Below are positions 8,922 through 16,343 of a stretch of DNA of 33,624 nt, in pieces; positions within the stretch are counted from its first letter, which is position 1, and the number at the start of each line of letters is the position of its first letter. The translations under genes and the position numbers were made by a program. The notes below the pieces were generated by a model. It ran no database searches, was not told where the DNA came from, and saw nothing but the letters and a program-made list of their open reading frames with translations. Source of the DNA: an uncultured Azospirillum sp. (GTDB lineage: Bacteria; Pseudomonadota; Alphaproteobacteria; RF32; CAG-239). The stretch lies in the NCBI GenBank assembly GCA_947383875.1, contig CANDEX010000011.1, positions 1 to 33,624 on the forward strand, given 5' to 3'.

Positions 8922-9896
8922 ATGCTGTTTCGTAAATTTACCCTTTCCGCCGATAACAAAACAGAAACGCCTGAAGCTCCGGCTTTGCCTGCATTAAGCG
9001 GCAAACCTATATACATCCTGGGCGATACCGCATTGGCTTATTTTCTTGCCGTAAAACTGATTGCCGCGGGACACAAAGTAACCGTCATGGCCGGACAAGC
9101 TGAAAACACCAGCCTTGCAACAAACGGCATAACCGTCAAAGAAGACTACCAGCTGCAAAAACTTCATTACAAGCTGGAAACGACCCTCTGGCTGCAAGAA
9201 GAGCCGCAAATGCTGATAATTGCCGCCCGCTCATCCAAAATCAAAGCCATGCTGACCGGCATATCCAAAAATAAAATCAAAAACTGCCCGGTCATTTCAT
9301 TTACCCGGCTTAAAGACCAGACTTTCATCTCCGATATTTTGGGCATTCCCGTTGTTTCCGCCTATTTTGACGGCTGGCTGAATTACCGCAGCCAACAAGT
9401 TACGGCCTATGGGCGCAACCCCGAAATAACCTTATGTGCCGAAACCTCTTCCGAGGCATTTCAACTATTGGCATCCTTGCTCGCCAACACCCGGATTTCC
9501 CTGCGCAACAGCAGCCTGCCGCAACAGGCTTTTTGGAGTTACTTCTGCCTCTATGCCCCTTGTTCGCTTTTAACCGCAGCCACCGGAAAAACTATTTTTG
9601 ACATTACCAAAAACAAACCCCTGCGGGAAGAATTGCAAACCCTGCTGCAGGAAATCGTCACTTTGCGGCCTTCTTCTTTGCCCCCGTTATCACCCGAAGA
9701 TTTGTTAAAGCAGATCTTCAACATCCCTTCAAATTATGTTTTTCCGTTAGCGGAACAAGTGAGGCTGCACCAAACCGGAGATTATGATTTTATCAGCTCC
9801 GTCATCCGTGATGCCGCACTCCTCAACAAATGTACGCTTCCGGCACTCAACCGCCTGCTTAAAACCCTCTGCGAACAAATTATCACTCAAAAATAA
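8922..9896 (+). CDS. Ketopantoate reductase-like protein with degenerate dinucleotide-binding motif
   Basis: The 324-aa protein has an N-terminal Rossmann-like start, PIYILGDTALAYFLAVKL, then AAGHKVTVMAG, which aligns with the NAD(P)-binding region of the ApbA/PanE family. The usual GxGAxG is replaced by GDTALA, so cofactor binding is doubtful. The middle has LIIAARSSKIKAML and CPVISFTRLKDQ, matching the family's strand with the conserved N/Q-rich turn. A helical C-terminal domain spans about residues 180-320. It is coupled to rsmB with no gap. In this lineage such genes may be reductases of unknown substrate or inactive relatives. I would not assign panE or pantothenate synthesis on this evidence. 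Confidence 0.55.
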   Translation: MLFRKFTLSADNKTETPEAPALPALSGKPIYILGDTALAYFLAVKLIAAGHKVTVMAGQAENTSLATNGITVKEDYQLQKLHYKLETTLWLQEEPQMLIIAARSSKIKAMLTGISKNKIKNCPVISFTRLKDQTFISDILGIPVVSAYFDGWLNYRSQQVTAYGRNPEITLCAETSSEAFQLLASLLANTRISLRNSSLPQQAFWSYFCLYAPCSLLTAATGKTIFDITKNKPLREELQTLLQEIVTLRPSSLPPLSPEDLLKQIFNIPSNYVFPLAEQVRLHQTGDYDFISSVIRDAALLNKCTLPALNRLLKTLCEQIITQK

Positions 9897-9994
9897 CCTT
9901 TATGCGCTGAACAACCGAACTTCTAGGTTGAAGAAAAGGTTTAAACAGATTATAAGATTAAAGAGATGAAAGTATTCAGACAAAGGATTTACTG

Positions 9995-11074
9995 ATGGAC
10001 AATTCATTTTTCATTATTGCCGCAACATTTCTTGGCTGCTTTTTAATCACATATGCTTGGTTCTCGTTCATCACGCGCAAACTATCATCGGAAAGCTTTA
10101 CTTTCCCGTTGGGCAGAGATATCTTCCTGCCGCTTTTTATTATGACATACAGCGGCATCACTTTCCTTTATTTCTTTCTTCCCGAGCAACATGATCAGCT
10201 GTTTGACTTATCCTATCTGAACATCGCCGTCATTTTCTTATCAACCCTTTTCATTTACCTGATTTCTCTCTGGCCGCGGACCGCTAAAGCCAATTGGCTG
10301 TTTTTCCTCGCCGCCGCAACAGCTGGGACAGTTTTTCTCCCGTCAGACTTTTTACTCTTTGAGGGAACGATTCCTTTTTGGGCAGACCGCTTATCTCTTG
10401 TCCTGCTGTGGGCAACCTTTGCTTGGGGATATAAATATCTCAATGGCATTGACGGGCTGGTCGCCACACAAAACTCTCTTTCAATGGCCGGTTTAGCCGC
10501 CTTGGCCTTTTTAGGCGCACTGCCGATGCTAACCGGAAGCTTCGCCGGCATTTTGTTGGCTGCAGTTGCCGCTTTTGCCGTTTATAACTGGTATCCGGCA
10601 GAATTATCCCTAAACAGCGCCGGCTGCCAGGCTTTGGGCTTTTTAACCGGATGGCTGTTTACCATAGCCGCCGTTGAGGGCGATGCTTCCTGCTGCCTCA
10701 TCCTCTCCCTTTATTACCTCGTCGAATTTGTTTGGGCGGCCACCCTTAAGCTCTCCCGCAAACCTCAACATCAGATAATGGAAAACAACACATTCTACTA
10801 TCAAACCAATCTTTCCGGTTTGTCACCAGCCTCCATTTGTGAAAATATTTTCAAAGTAAATGCTTTGCTGGTCATCTTTGCCGGCTTTCAGATTTATGCC
10901 CCCAACAACTATTCTCTGCCGGCTTTAGGGCTTATTCTGACCCTGTGGTTTATTTCTCACCTCCGCAACTGGCAAGAACCTGTCCGCAGCTTTAAAGAGC
11001 TTAACCAGGAAACCCTCAGAGATATTAAAGACAACATTGAAGACTTTAAAAAGAATATTAACAAGGACAACTAA
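9995..11074 (+). CDS. Polytopic PNPT (MraY/WecA)-like membrane protein, probably degenerate
   Basis: This 359-aa protein has about ten hydrophobic segments. It contains YKYLNGIDGLVATQ (around residues 146-159), resembling the NxxDGxDGLA motif of polyprenyl-phosphate N-acetylhexosamine-1-phosphate transferases, and YNWYPAELSLNSAG, resembling the later FNxxPAxxFLGDSGS motif. Key residues are missing: the first Asp of DGIDG is Asn150, the GDSGS aspartate is absent, and no DDxxD motif is seen where WecA/MraY have it (the region reads SLWPRTAKANW). The polar C-terminal tail (from about 320) is coiled-coil-like. It is 6 bases upstream of the TPR gene and likely co-transcribed. It could be an inactive transferase relative or scaffold; catalytic activity is doubtful. 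Confidence 0.55.
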   Translation: MDNSFFIIAATFLGCFLITYAWFSFITRKLSSESFTFPLGRDIFLPLFIMTYSGITFLYFFLPEQHDQLFDLSYLNIAVIFLSTLFIYLISLWPRTAKANWLFFLAAATAGTVFLPSDFLLFEGTIPFWADRLSLVLLWATFAWGYKYLNGIDGLVATQNSLSMAGLAALAFLGALPMLTGSFAGILLAAVAAFAVYNWYPAELSLNSAGCQALGFLTGWLFTIAAVEGDASCCLILSLYYLVEFVWAATLKLSRKPQHQIMENNTFYYQTNLSGLSPASICENIFKVNALLVIFAGFQIYAPNNYSLPALGLILTLWFISHLRNWQEPVRSFKELNQETLRDIKDNIEDFKKNINKDN

Positions 11075-11079
11075 CCTGA

Positions 11080-12438
11080 ATGACTATTCTTGACCGCCTA
11101 AAAAAACTTGTTGCCCCGGCAGCCGCATCTCAAGCCGAAATGCAGGCGGTTTATTCTGCGGCGCAGTTTAAAGTCGTCGTTATTGATTTTCTGGACAATG
11201 TCGAAAGCAGCTGCGGCGAAAATCTGGCGCGCCTGTTAAGTTCACGCGAAGGCCTGTCCCTGTCATTCTTTGATGAAAACTTTTCTAAAAACTTTCTCAA
11301 TCTGGAAAGCCGCAGCCTGTTTGATTTAATTGACCGCGGACAAACGATTATCGACCGCACCGATGCCGATGTCATCATTTGGGGCTACCGTGAAAACGAT
11401 CGTATCCGCCTTAATTTTCAAACACAGCAGCAATATGAAAAAGAAAACAGCGCTTACATATCCCTGCTCGACAGCCTGTACTTTCCGGCCATCTTTTTTG
11501 AACATCCGCAGCAATTTCCCCAAGCTATCTTAAACCTGATTTACGGTGCAGTCATCAGCTCGTTAAACAAAACGGATAACATTTCCAAAATTCAAAAAAG
11601 ATACCTTCTGAAAAAAATCATCAGCCAGTTGTCACAAGATAATTCGGCCAAAGCGGTTACGGTGGAATATATGCCTTACATTATGAATTTTTTGGGCATT
11701 ATCTATCTAAACTATGCTTATGATACGCAGGATGAAAAAGATTTCAAAATCACCAAAAATCTCTTTGAAACGGCGATTAAACATCAAGACCTAATAACTT
11801 CACCGCTTCACTTAGGTTGTATTTATTACCACCTCGGGCAACTATATGACTGTGCCACCCAACATATGGGAAACAGACCCGCCGCTTACTTCAAAGGTGC
11901 TATTGAATACTACCGCCAGGCTCAGCGCTATTTAGGAAAATACACATACCCATACGACTACGGTTATATATCCTACCGCTTATCCCATCTGTTTTTCAGT
12001 TACTGGCGGCAAAAGGAAGATTTACAGGCGCTGCGTGATGCTGTTTTTCAAATGCGCGAAGCCGAAAAAATTTATACCTACGCCTTGTTTCCTGACTTCT
12101 GGGCAGTCATTCAGGGAGAATTAGGACAAATGCTCGGGCTTCTGGGCAGCCTGACTAAAAGCGAAGATATTTCCGAACTGGCCGTCACCTGTTACCGCAA
12201 TCAGCAAAAAGTAATTACCGAACGGCGCAATCCCGTGACTTGGGCACAAGCTCAAGAAAATATCGGTGAAATTTATTACCGTATCGGTAAAAACAATTTA
12301 GATCGCTCTCGCCTGGAAGAAGCACTCGAATGCTACCATGATGCTCTGTATATTTTTGAAAATGCCGGAAATGAAGAAAAAATCAAAAACATCATGACGG
12401 ACATTGCCCGCACTAATCAGGCTTTGAACATGGTCTAA
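11080..12438 (+). CDS. TPR-repeat protein, function unknown
   Basis: The 452-aa product has an N-terminal alpha/beta region (1-150) with FKVVVIDFLDNVESS and the strand DADVIIWGYREND, and a C-terminal half of helix pairs that read as tetratricopeptide repeats. Examples are LHLGCIYYHLGQLYDCA, FKGAIEYYRQAQRYLG, AQAQENIGEIYYRIG and LEEALECYHDALYIFENAG. No signal peptide or membrane segment is seen, so it is probably a cytosolic scaffold. The N-terminal strand pattern resembles the region that precedes TPRs in some alphaproteobacterial proteins annotated only as tetratricopeptide-repeat. It follows the PNPT-like gene by 5 bases, suggesting a joint envelope-related role, but this is inference only. 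Confidence 0.65.
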   Translation: MTILDRLKKLVAPAAASQAEMQAVYSAAQFKVVVIDFLDNVESSCGENLARLLSSREGLSLSFFDENFSKNFLNLESRSLFDLIDRGQTIIDRTDADVIIWGYRENDRIRLNFQTQQQYEKENSAYISLLDSLYFPAIFFEHPQQFPQAILNLIYGAVISSLNKTDNISKIQKRYLLKKIISQLSQDNSAKAVTVEYMPYIMNFLGIIYLNYAYDTQDEKDFKITKNLFETAIKHQDLITSPLHLGCIYYHLGQLYDCATQHMGNRPAAYFKGAIEYYRQAQRYLGKYTYPYDYGYISYRLSHLFFSYWRQKEDLQALRDAVFQMREAEKIYTYALFPDFWAVIQGELGQMLGLLGSLTKSEDISELAVTCYRNQQKVITERRNPVTWAQAQENIGEIYYRIGKNNLDRSRLEEALECYHDALYIFENAGNEEKIKNIMTDIARTNQALNMV

Positions 12439-12468
12439 CCCAATTGCCTATTCTTCTGCCATGCGAAA

Positions 12469-12939
12469 TTAAGAAACCTGCTCCAGCTCTAAATCTTTCA
12501 ATTCAGAGGGATAATAATCCGCATCACAAAGATAAACCATCCAGCTTTTCCGCGACGCAACCGCCCGAAACCCATACTTCGTCAAAACAGCAATAGATGC
12601 ATCATTGCCCGGATTAATACAAGCGCTCTTCTTGACTCCTGCGGCATAATCAAATTGCAATTTTACAAGATATTTAGCATAACCTTGTCCGCGAAACTTC
12701 GGAAATGTACAATACTCCAGAAAATGAATCCCCTCAGGATTATATTTATGAAAATATGAATCAACAAAACAACACCCAATCCACTCCTTATCCGGTGTCA
12801 TGAGAATCCAACCTTTGATTTTGCGCCACTTATTACGTAAATAACTTGCAGAACAAAAGTCCTCTTCCAAAAATTCAGATTTAGCCAACTCTTCCCATTT
12901 CGCTAAATCTTCTTTGCGCATTTCCCGATAGCAAAGCAT
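12469..12939 (-). CDS. GNAT family N-acetyltransferase
   Basis: The 156-aa protein fits a single GNAT domain. Acetyl-CoA-binding motif A is visible as FLEYCTFPKFRGQGYAKYL, where R-G-Q-G-Y-A matches the Q/RxxGxG/A pyrophosphate-binding loop. Motif B follows as ACINPGNDASIAVLTKYGFRAV, with the usual N-x-x-S/A-x-x-x-Y/L-x-K-x-G-F pattern. The substrate cannot be inferred. A strong GGGAGGTGAG ribosome-binding site precedes the ATG. It converges with the TPR gene and its base composition fits the chromosomal side. It is the last recognisable gene before the left island repeat. Confidence 0.85.
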   Translation of the reverse strand: MLCYREMRKEDLAKWEELAKSEFLEEDFCSASYLRNKWRKIKGWILMTPDKEWIGCCFVDSYFHKYNPEGIHFLEYCTFPKFRGQGYAKYLVKLQFDYAAGVKKSACINPGNDASIAVLTKYGFRAVASRKSWMVYLCDADYYPSELKDLELEQVS

Positions 12940-13115
12940 TATCTTCTCACCTCCCGCGATAACCTCTCAGTAACTACCATAATTCTTAAAAGAAATGGTT
13001 AACAACCATTCAATGCGACCAAACCAGACATCTAAACTTTAACCAAGCTCATAACATGATACAATGCCTAACAACACCGCCCCCAACATGAGAGCCGTCC
13101 GTAAGACATCAATAC

Positions 13116-13167
13116 AAAAAAGACGCTGCAAACCAGCGTCTTTTTAATTAAAATGGCGGTATAGTAA
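13116..13167. repeat. Left 52-bp direct repeat of the island
   Basis: It aligns without gaps to 30375-30426, with 45 of 52 bases identical. The shared core is a GACGCTG-type terminator hairpin, a T run, then AAAATGGCGG, three variable bases and AGTAA. Read on the minus strand it is TTACT-nnn-CCGCCATTTT followed by the terminator, like the 3' end of a tRNA gene with encoded CCA. Confidence 0.6.
13117..13145. terminator. Bidirectional hairpin terminator at left island end
   Basis: AAAAAGACGCTG (13117-13128) pairs perfectly with CAGCGTCTTTTT (13134-13145) around the loop CAAAC. The A and T runs make it usable in both directions. The homologous hairpin at 30376-30404 has a different loop. Confidence 0.8.
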
Positions 13168-13203
13168 ACCTCAACGGTATTGGGCATACGAAAGATGAAT
13201 TTC

Positions 13204-13560
13204 TTATTTAAATATAGAAATTATTGTAACGACCATGGAAATAAAAGCTATAGCTAGAGTACATATAGAAATAGTCAAAGATTTTTTCAAAATAAGATCA
13301 TTTGTTCTTCGTGAAAGCTCATTTTTCCCTATGCTGATTAGATGTTCAACATCTTCAATCTTCGAAACTATTCCGTTTTGATACTCTCCCTTATTAATAT
13401 AAAGAGTTAGATTCGTAGCTCTATAAATTTCATTATAATTTATTTCCAATTTTTGGATGCTAGCTAATAAATCTTTATCAGACATTGAAAACGGATATTC
13501 ATAGGGAACTTTTATTTGGTATCCGCCTCCGTCTATTGCAGGTAAAAAGTCATTATTCAA
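13204..13560 (-). CDS. Small protein with C-terminal membrane anchor, downstream of the retron
   Basis: I do not recognise a family. The 118-aa frame starts at a TTG (complement of 13558-13560) with no clear ribosome-binding site; the next internal ATG is residue 26. It has a soluble, mostly helical part (SDKDLLASIQKLEINYNEIYR, with coiled-coil character) and one hydrophobic segment at about residues 96-117 (LTISICTLAIAFISMVVTIIS). It lies 81 bases after the reverse transcriptase stop, on the same strand and in exactly the same reading frame. Two in-frame TAG codons separate the frames, with an open 20-codon stretch between them. It may be an accessory membrane-linked partner of the retron or a broken C-terminal extension. 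The start is uncertain. Confidence 0.5.
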   Translation of the reverse strand: MNNDFLPAIDGGGYQIKVPYEYPFSMSDKDLLASIQKLEINYNEIYRATNLTLYINKGEYQNGIVSKIEDVEHLISIGKNELSRRTNDLILKKSLTISICTLAIAFISMVVTIISIFK

Positions 13561-13641
13561 ATTTTTTTTTGAAGATTTCTAAAAAATTTTATCAAACATT
13601 AGAAGTTCTCTTTCAAACACATCTTTTATTTTCCTAACACC

Positions 13642-15273
13642 CTATACAGACGTACTTTTATAATTATCTAACAATTCACCTATTTCATTAACAATAGAAG
13701 GATCTGCTGCATCTGCCCAGCCTAGAACCTGTATTTTATTGTTTAATATTGGGCCACCACTATTGCCATGGCGTATATCAGCCGTAATTTCAAACTTTTT
13801 CACAGCATGCTCAGTTTTCTTTGCAACAATTTGCCCTGTTTCTTTGCGAATTTGATGCCCAAGTTCAAAGGATGGATATCCGCATAACATAATTTCAGTA
13901 CCAGTTTGAATTTTACAACAGCTTTCCAACTCAAAGTAGTCTTTATTAATAGATAGATCGTTTGCATCTTTTAGACTTAAGACAGCCCAATCCCGATTCC
14001 TATCCAGATTAACCAATTGTACATTAATACGATGGCTCGGATTTGTTGGGTTAAGAATATAAAAATTAGTCATAGGAGACTGATTAAAATCCACATCAAA
14101 TTCATTTGCAGCATTTTTTTTATTTGGAAATAAAACATGTGCAGCGGTCACAATACCGATATTTTTAAGAAAGAAACAAGTACCTTGGCTCATTCTTTCA
14201 ATCGGACTGTCATTTTTTTCTGCATTCACAGTATTCTCAATAACCCACACCGCTTTCTGTATAATTTCTTCAGGTGTCGGTTTCAAAAGAAGTTTCATAT
14301 CCGGCGACAGTATATTAAACAATTTGGCCATTTGCTGATAATAATGATCTGTAACACCTCGAACACTTTTATAAAAATTTAATTTCCCATAAATAACTTG
14401 TTTAAAGCTTTTATGACCTCTAGAGAATTTGCTGAGATATTCCTTTTCTGCATTTTCATAACCAAATTTTTTCCAGGCATGAAGCATTGCTCGTATTTGA
14501 TCACGATAATTTCTTACCAAGTTAGGCTTATCATTGATAATAAGACCTGTAACCTCCATTCTCTGCGTTTTATTCCGATAACGAACTTTATCCTCATTAA
14601 TTTGAAAATCATTTCGGGTAATTATATCAACCAATTCTTCACAAAGAATAATTTTACTAGTAACAGGATTTTCTTTAAAAAGTTCTTTCATTGTTCGTAT
14701 GGAAGAAAAAGTTATATCATCAGCATAACGAGAGTAGCGAAGACCATATTTAACAGCAAATGATTTTAGGTCATTATCGAGTCTCCTGCAAACTAATGTT
14801 GAAATGATGGGAGAAAGAGGGGAACCTTGGGTTAAACTACCGTGATATGTTGCAATTTTAGCCAAGCAGGAAGACAATTTTTCAGGAAAATTAAATGGAT
14901 GTCCATGGAATACACCATAAACGCGATTAACTGTTATGGAATCAAAAAAATCTTTAAGATCTAAATTAAGAATGTGCTTACGTTTGAGGTGGTAATTTGC
15001 GTTTGTCTTTATATCTTTGCCACGTGCAAAACCATGAACACAGTTTTTTACGTCTATCTCATCATATATAAAGTTTGCTATTTGGCGCTGTATATATTTT
15101 AATGTCTTGCAAGGGGCTGCAATTTTGCGGTAATCACCACTTTTTTTGGGAATAATATAGGGAATATAATTTTGGTCATCGCTTCTTTTGTAAATAAGAT
15201 AAGTAAAATAGCTATAATCCATATTAAGTTTTGCTGCTAACTGGATATTTGCTTTCAGTTCTGTAAATTTCAT
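13642..15273 (-). CDS. Retron reverse transcriptase fused to trypsin-like serine protease
   Basis: The 543-aa protein has two parts. Residues 1-330 are a retron-type reverse transcriptase: NANYH (91-95) fits the retron NAxxH motif, the first catalytic Asp is D105 in LNLDLKDFFDS, LTQGSPLSP is the B-motif region, the active site is YADD (183-186), and VTG (241-243) is the retron thumb motif. Residues 360-520 are a trypsin-like protease with His379 (TAAHV), Asp428 (RDWAVL) and Ser505 (GNSGGP). Retrons make a hybrid RNA-DNA from an upstream ncRNA, and the RT-msDNA complex holds an effector in check until phage infection; here the protease is the natural effector. GAGGAT precedes the ATG. Fusions of this kind have been catalogued among retron RTs; the trigger and target are unknown. 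Confidence 0.92.
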   Translation of the reverse strand: MKFTELKANIQLAAKLNMDYSYFTYLIYKRSDDQNYIPYIIPKKSGDYRKIAAPCKTLKYIQRQIANFIYDEIDVKNCVHGFARGKDIKTNANYHLKRKHILNLDLKDFFDSITVNRVYGVFHGHPFNFPEKLSSCLAKIATYHGSLTQGSPLSPIISTLVCRRLDNDLKSFAVKYGLRYSRYADDITFSSIRTMKELFKENPVTSKIILCEELVDIITRNDFQINEDKVRYRNKTQRMEVTGLIINDKPNLVRNYRDQIRAMLHAWKKFGYENAEKEYLSKFSRGHKSFKQVIYGKLNFYKSVRGVTDHYYQQMAKLFNILSPDMKLLLKPTPEEIIQKAVWVIENTVNAEKNDSPIERMSQGTCFFLKNIGIVTAAHVLFPNKKNAANEFDVDFNQSPMTNFYILNPTNPSHRINVQLVNLDRNRDWAVLSLKDANDLSINKDYFELESCCKIQTGTEIMLCGYPSFELGHQIRKETGQIVAKKTEHAVKKFEITADIRHGNSGGPILNNKIQVLGWADAADPSIVNEIGELLDNYKSTSV

Positions 15274-15290
15274 CTTATCCTCAAAAAAGC

Positions 15291-15413
15291 AAAGACCAAA
15301 GTTTCACTACTTCCTTACTGCGGGTTTCCATGTTCCCCACTGCCTGAAGGTTTCTCAGATAACAAAAATAACAGATAACTGGATCAGCTATCCCAATTCA
15401 AACTATGGTCTTT
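15291..15413 (-). ncRNA. Predicted retron msr-msd ncRNA
   Basis: It lies just upstream of the reverse transcriptase on the same strand. Its ends are a 14-nt inverted repeat with one mismatch: a1 AAAGACCATAGTTT (complement of 15400-15413) and a2 AAACTTTGGTCTTT (complement of 15291-15304). This is the a1/a2 pairing that defines retron ncRNAs. Soon after a1 comes GGGATAGCTGATCC, whose AGC is a plausible branch-guanosine site. The 3' half contains a hairpin in which GTGGG pairs with CCCGC, enclosed by CCTT/AAGG; this would be the msd template. The element ends 17 bases before the RT start. The boundaries are supported directly; the branch point and msDNA ends are inferred. Confidence 0.78.
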
Positions 15414-15418
15414 AATAA

Positions 15419-15447
15419 AATATAAAATTTAAATTTTTATTGCGCAA
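15419..15447 (-). promoter_or_regulatory. Putative sigma70 promoter of the retron
   Basis: On the minus strand TTGCGC (complement of 15442-15447) and TATATT (complement of 15419-15424) are separated by 17 bases. The predicted start, about 6-7 bases downstream, falls at the first bases of the a1 repeat, which is where a retron transcript should start. Confidence 0.55.
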
Positions 15448-15602
15448 GAAAAAATAGCAAGCGATACGGTATTACTTATTATCCCTTTTATTTTTTATCT
15501 AAACTATAAACAAACTTACAAATTTAATCATATGATAAATATTTGACCACAAATCTTTTCTATCCCCGAATCACAAATGCATTATTCCCATATACGACAA
15601 TA

Positions 15603-15734
15603 ACAGGGAAACTACAGGGAAATTTAATCAGATTCTATATGCGAAATTCAAGCAAATCTGCAGATTTGCTTAAATAGCTCCTATCAAGCCACAAATTTAT
15701 CAGGGGATTTTTATCAAAGAACAGGGATTTTATC
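15603..15734. repeat. Four CAGGGA-type direct repeats in the gap between retron and 156-aa gene
   Basis: The 15448-15755 stretch has no gene. It holds ACAGGGA at 15603-15609 and again 11 bases later (15614-15620), then CAGGGGATTTTTATC (15701-15715) and CAGGGATTTTATC (15722-15734). The last two are near-copies of one another. They could be protein-binding iterons or part of an old insertion; I cannot decide which. Confidence 0.4.
15650..15671. repeat. Perfect 22-bp palindrome
   Basis: AAGCAAATCTG (15650-15660) is followed directly by its reverse complement with no spacer, giving a perfect 22-bp palindrome around a PstI-like CTGCAG centre. It is not followed by a strong T run in either direction, so an operator or recombination site is more likely than a terminator. 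Confidence 0.6.
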
Positions 15735-15755
15735 TATTAATATCTCTAAAAATAA

Positions 15756-16226
15756 TTACTCATAATCCTCAAGATTGAATTCTGTACTTAAGGTGTAACT
15801 TTTAATACATGGTTTTTGATATTTTTTACGAACACAGTTGAATGATAAATAAGCGTCCTTATTTAATTGTTTTATGAAACACAATGTTTGTAAAAATCGA
15901 TCATTTACAGAGATGTGTGCATATTTTCCATCAAAAGCACCAGCTAACGGTGCATCATCGTATATTCTTTGTCTTTCAGAATATTTAAACTCAAAAACAC
16001 TTGGATCAGAAGGATTGGGATGTTCAAATTTTGTAAAAGCGTAAATAGGAACATAAGTTCCTTTGGGATAATTTTTTGCACTTGAAAAAACGATTTCACC
16101 TTTAAGTTCTAAAAATTCAGTTTGATCATCTCTATAGCCTTCAGGAAAACGTTGAAAACTTAGAGAAAGATCAAAATCTATAATTTTGATTACAAATATT
16201 ATCCCTATTTCATCCCATTTTATCAT
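15756..16226 (-). CDS. Unrecognised protein divergent from the methyltransferase operon
   Basis: I do not recognise a family. The frame from the ATG complementary to 16224-16226 gives 156 aa starting MIKWDEIGIIFVIKIIDFD; an upstream TTG at 16235 would add three residues. There is no signal peptide or lasting membrane segment. The sequence is rich in beta-type strands (LELKGEIVFSSAKNYPKG, TYVPIYAFTKFEHP) with charged loops, such as FEFKYSERQRIYDDAP. The C-terminal part has SFNCVRKKYQKPCIKSYTL with two cysteines. It faces away from the methyltransferase operon across a 117-bp gap that holds the operon promoter, so it may be regulated with that operon. It is as AT-rich as its neighbours. Confidence 0.5.
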   Translation of the reverse strand: MIKWDEIGIIFVIKIIDFDLSLSFQRFPEGYRDDQTEFLELKGEIVFSSAKNYPKGTYVPIYAFTKFEHPNPSDPSVFEFKYSERQRIYDDAPLAGAFDGKYAHISVNDRFLQTLCFIKQLNKDAYLSFNCVRKKYQKPCIKSYTLSTEFNLEDYE

Positions 16227-16286
16227 AAAAACCAATATTACCCATACTAAAAAATTAAAATTGTGTTAATAGAAGAGTTTTATTCC

Positions 16287-16340
16287 TGGACATTAAAAAT
16301 ATTTTACCCTATTTTAATAAATAGTAAATTAGAGTAAAAT
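16287..16340 (+). promoter_or_regulatory. Promoter and nested inverted repeats before the methyltransferase operon
   Basis: TGGACA (16287-16292) and TATTTT (16310-16315) are spaced by 17 bases. The palindrome CTATTT-TAAT-AAATAG (16309-16324) covers the -10 box. A larger inverted repeat with arms ATTTTACCCTA (16301-16311) and TAGAGTAAAAT (16330-16340) encloses it, matching at 10 of 11 positions. The arrangement suggests an operator or leader hairpin controlling the operon. Confidence 0.45.
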
Positions 16341-16343
16341 ATA

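Noticed and set aside
13204..15273. Amber (TAG) recoding in the island, suggested by the two in-frame TAG codons
   Set aside because: The serine recombinase also ends naturally at TAG in the expected place, and most genes here use TAA or TGA, so reassignment is not supported. Two stops in about 27 AT-rich codons are also not surprising.
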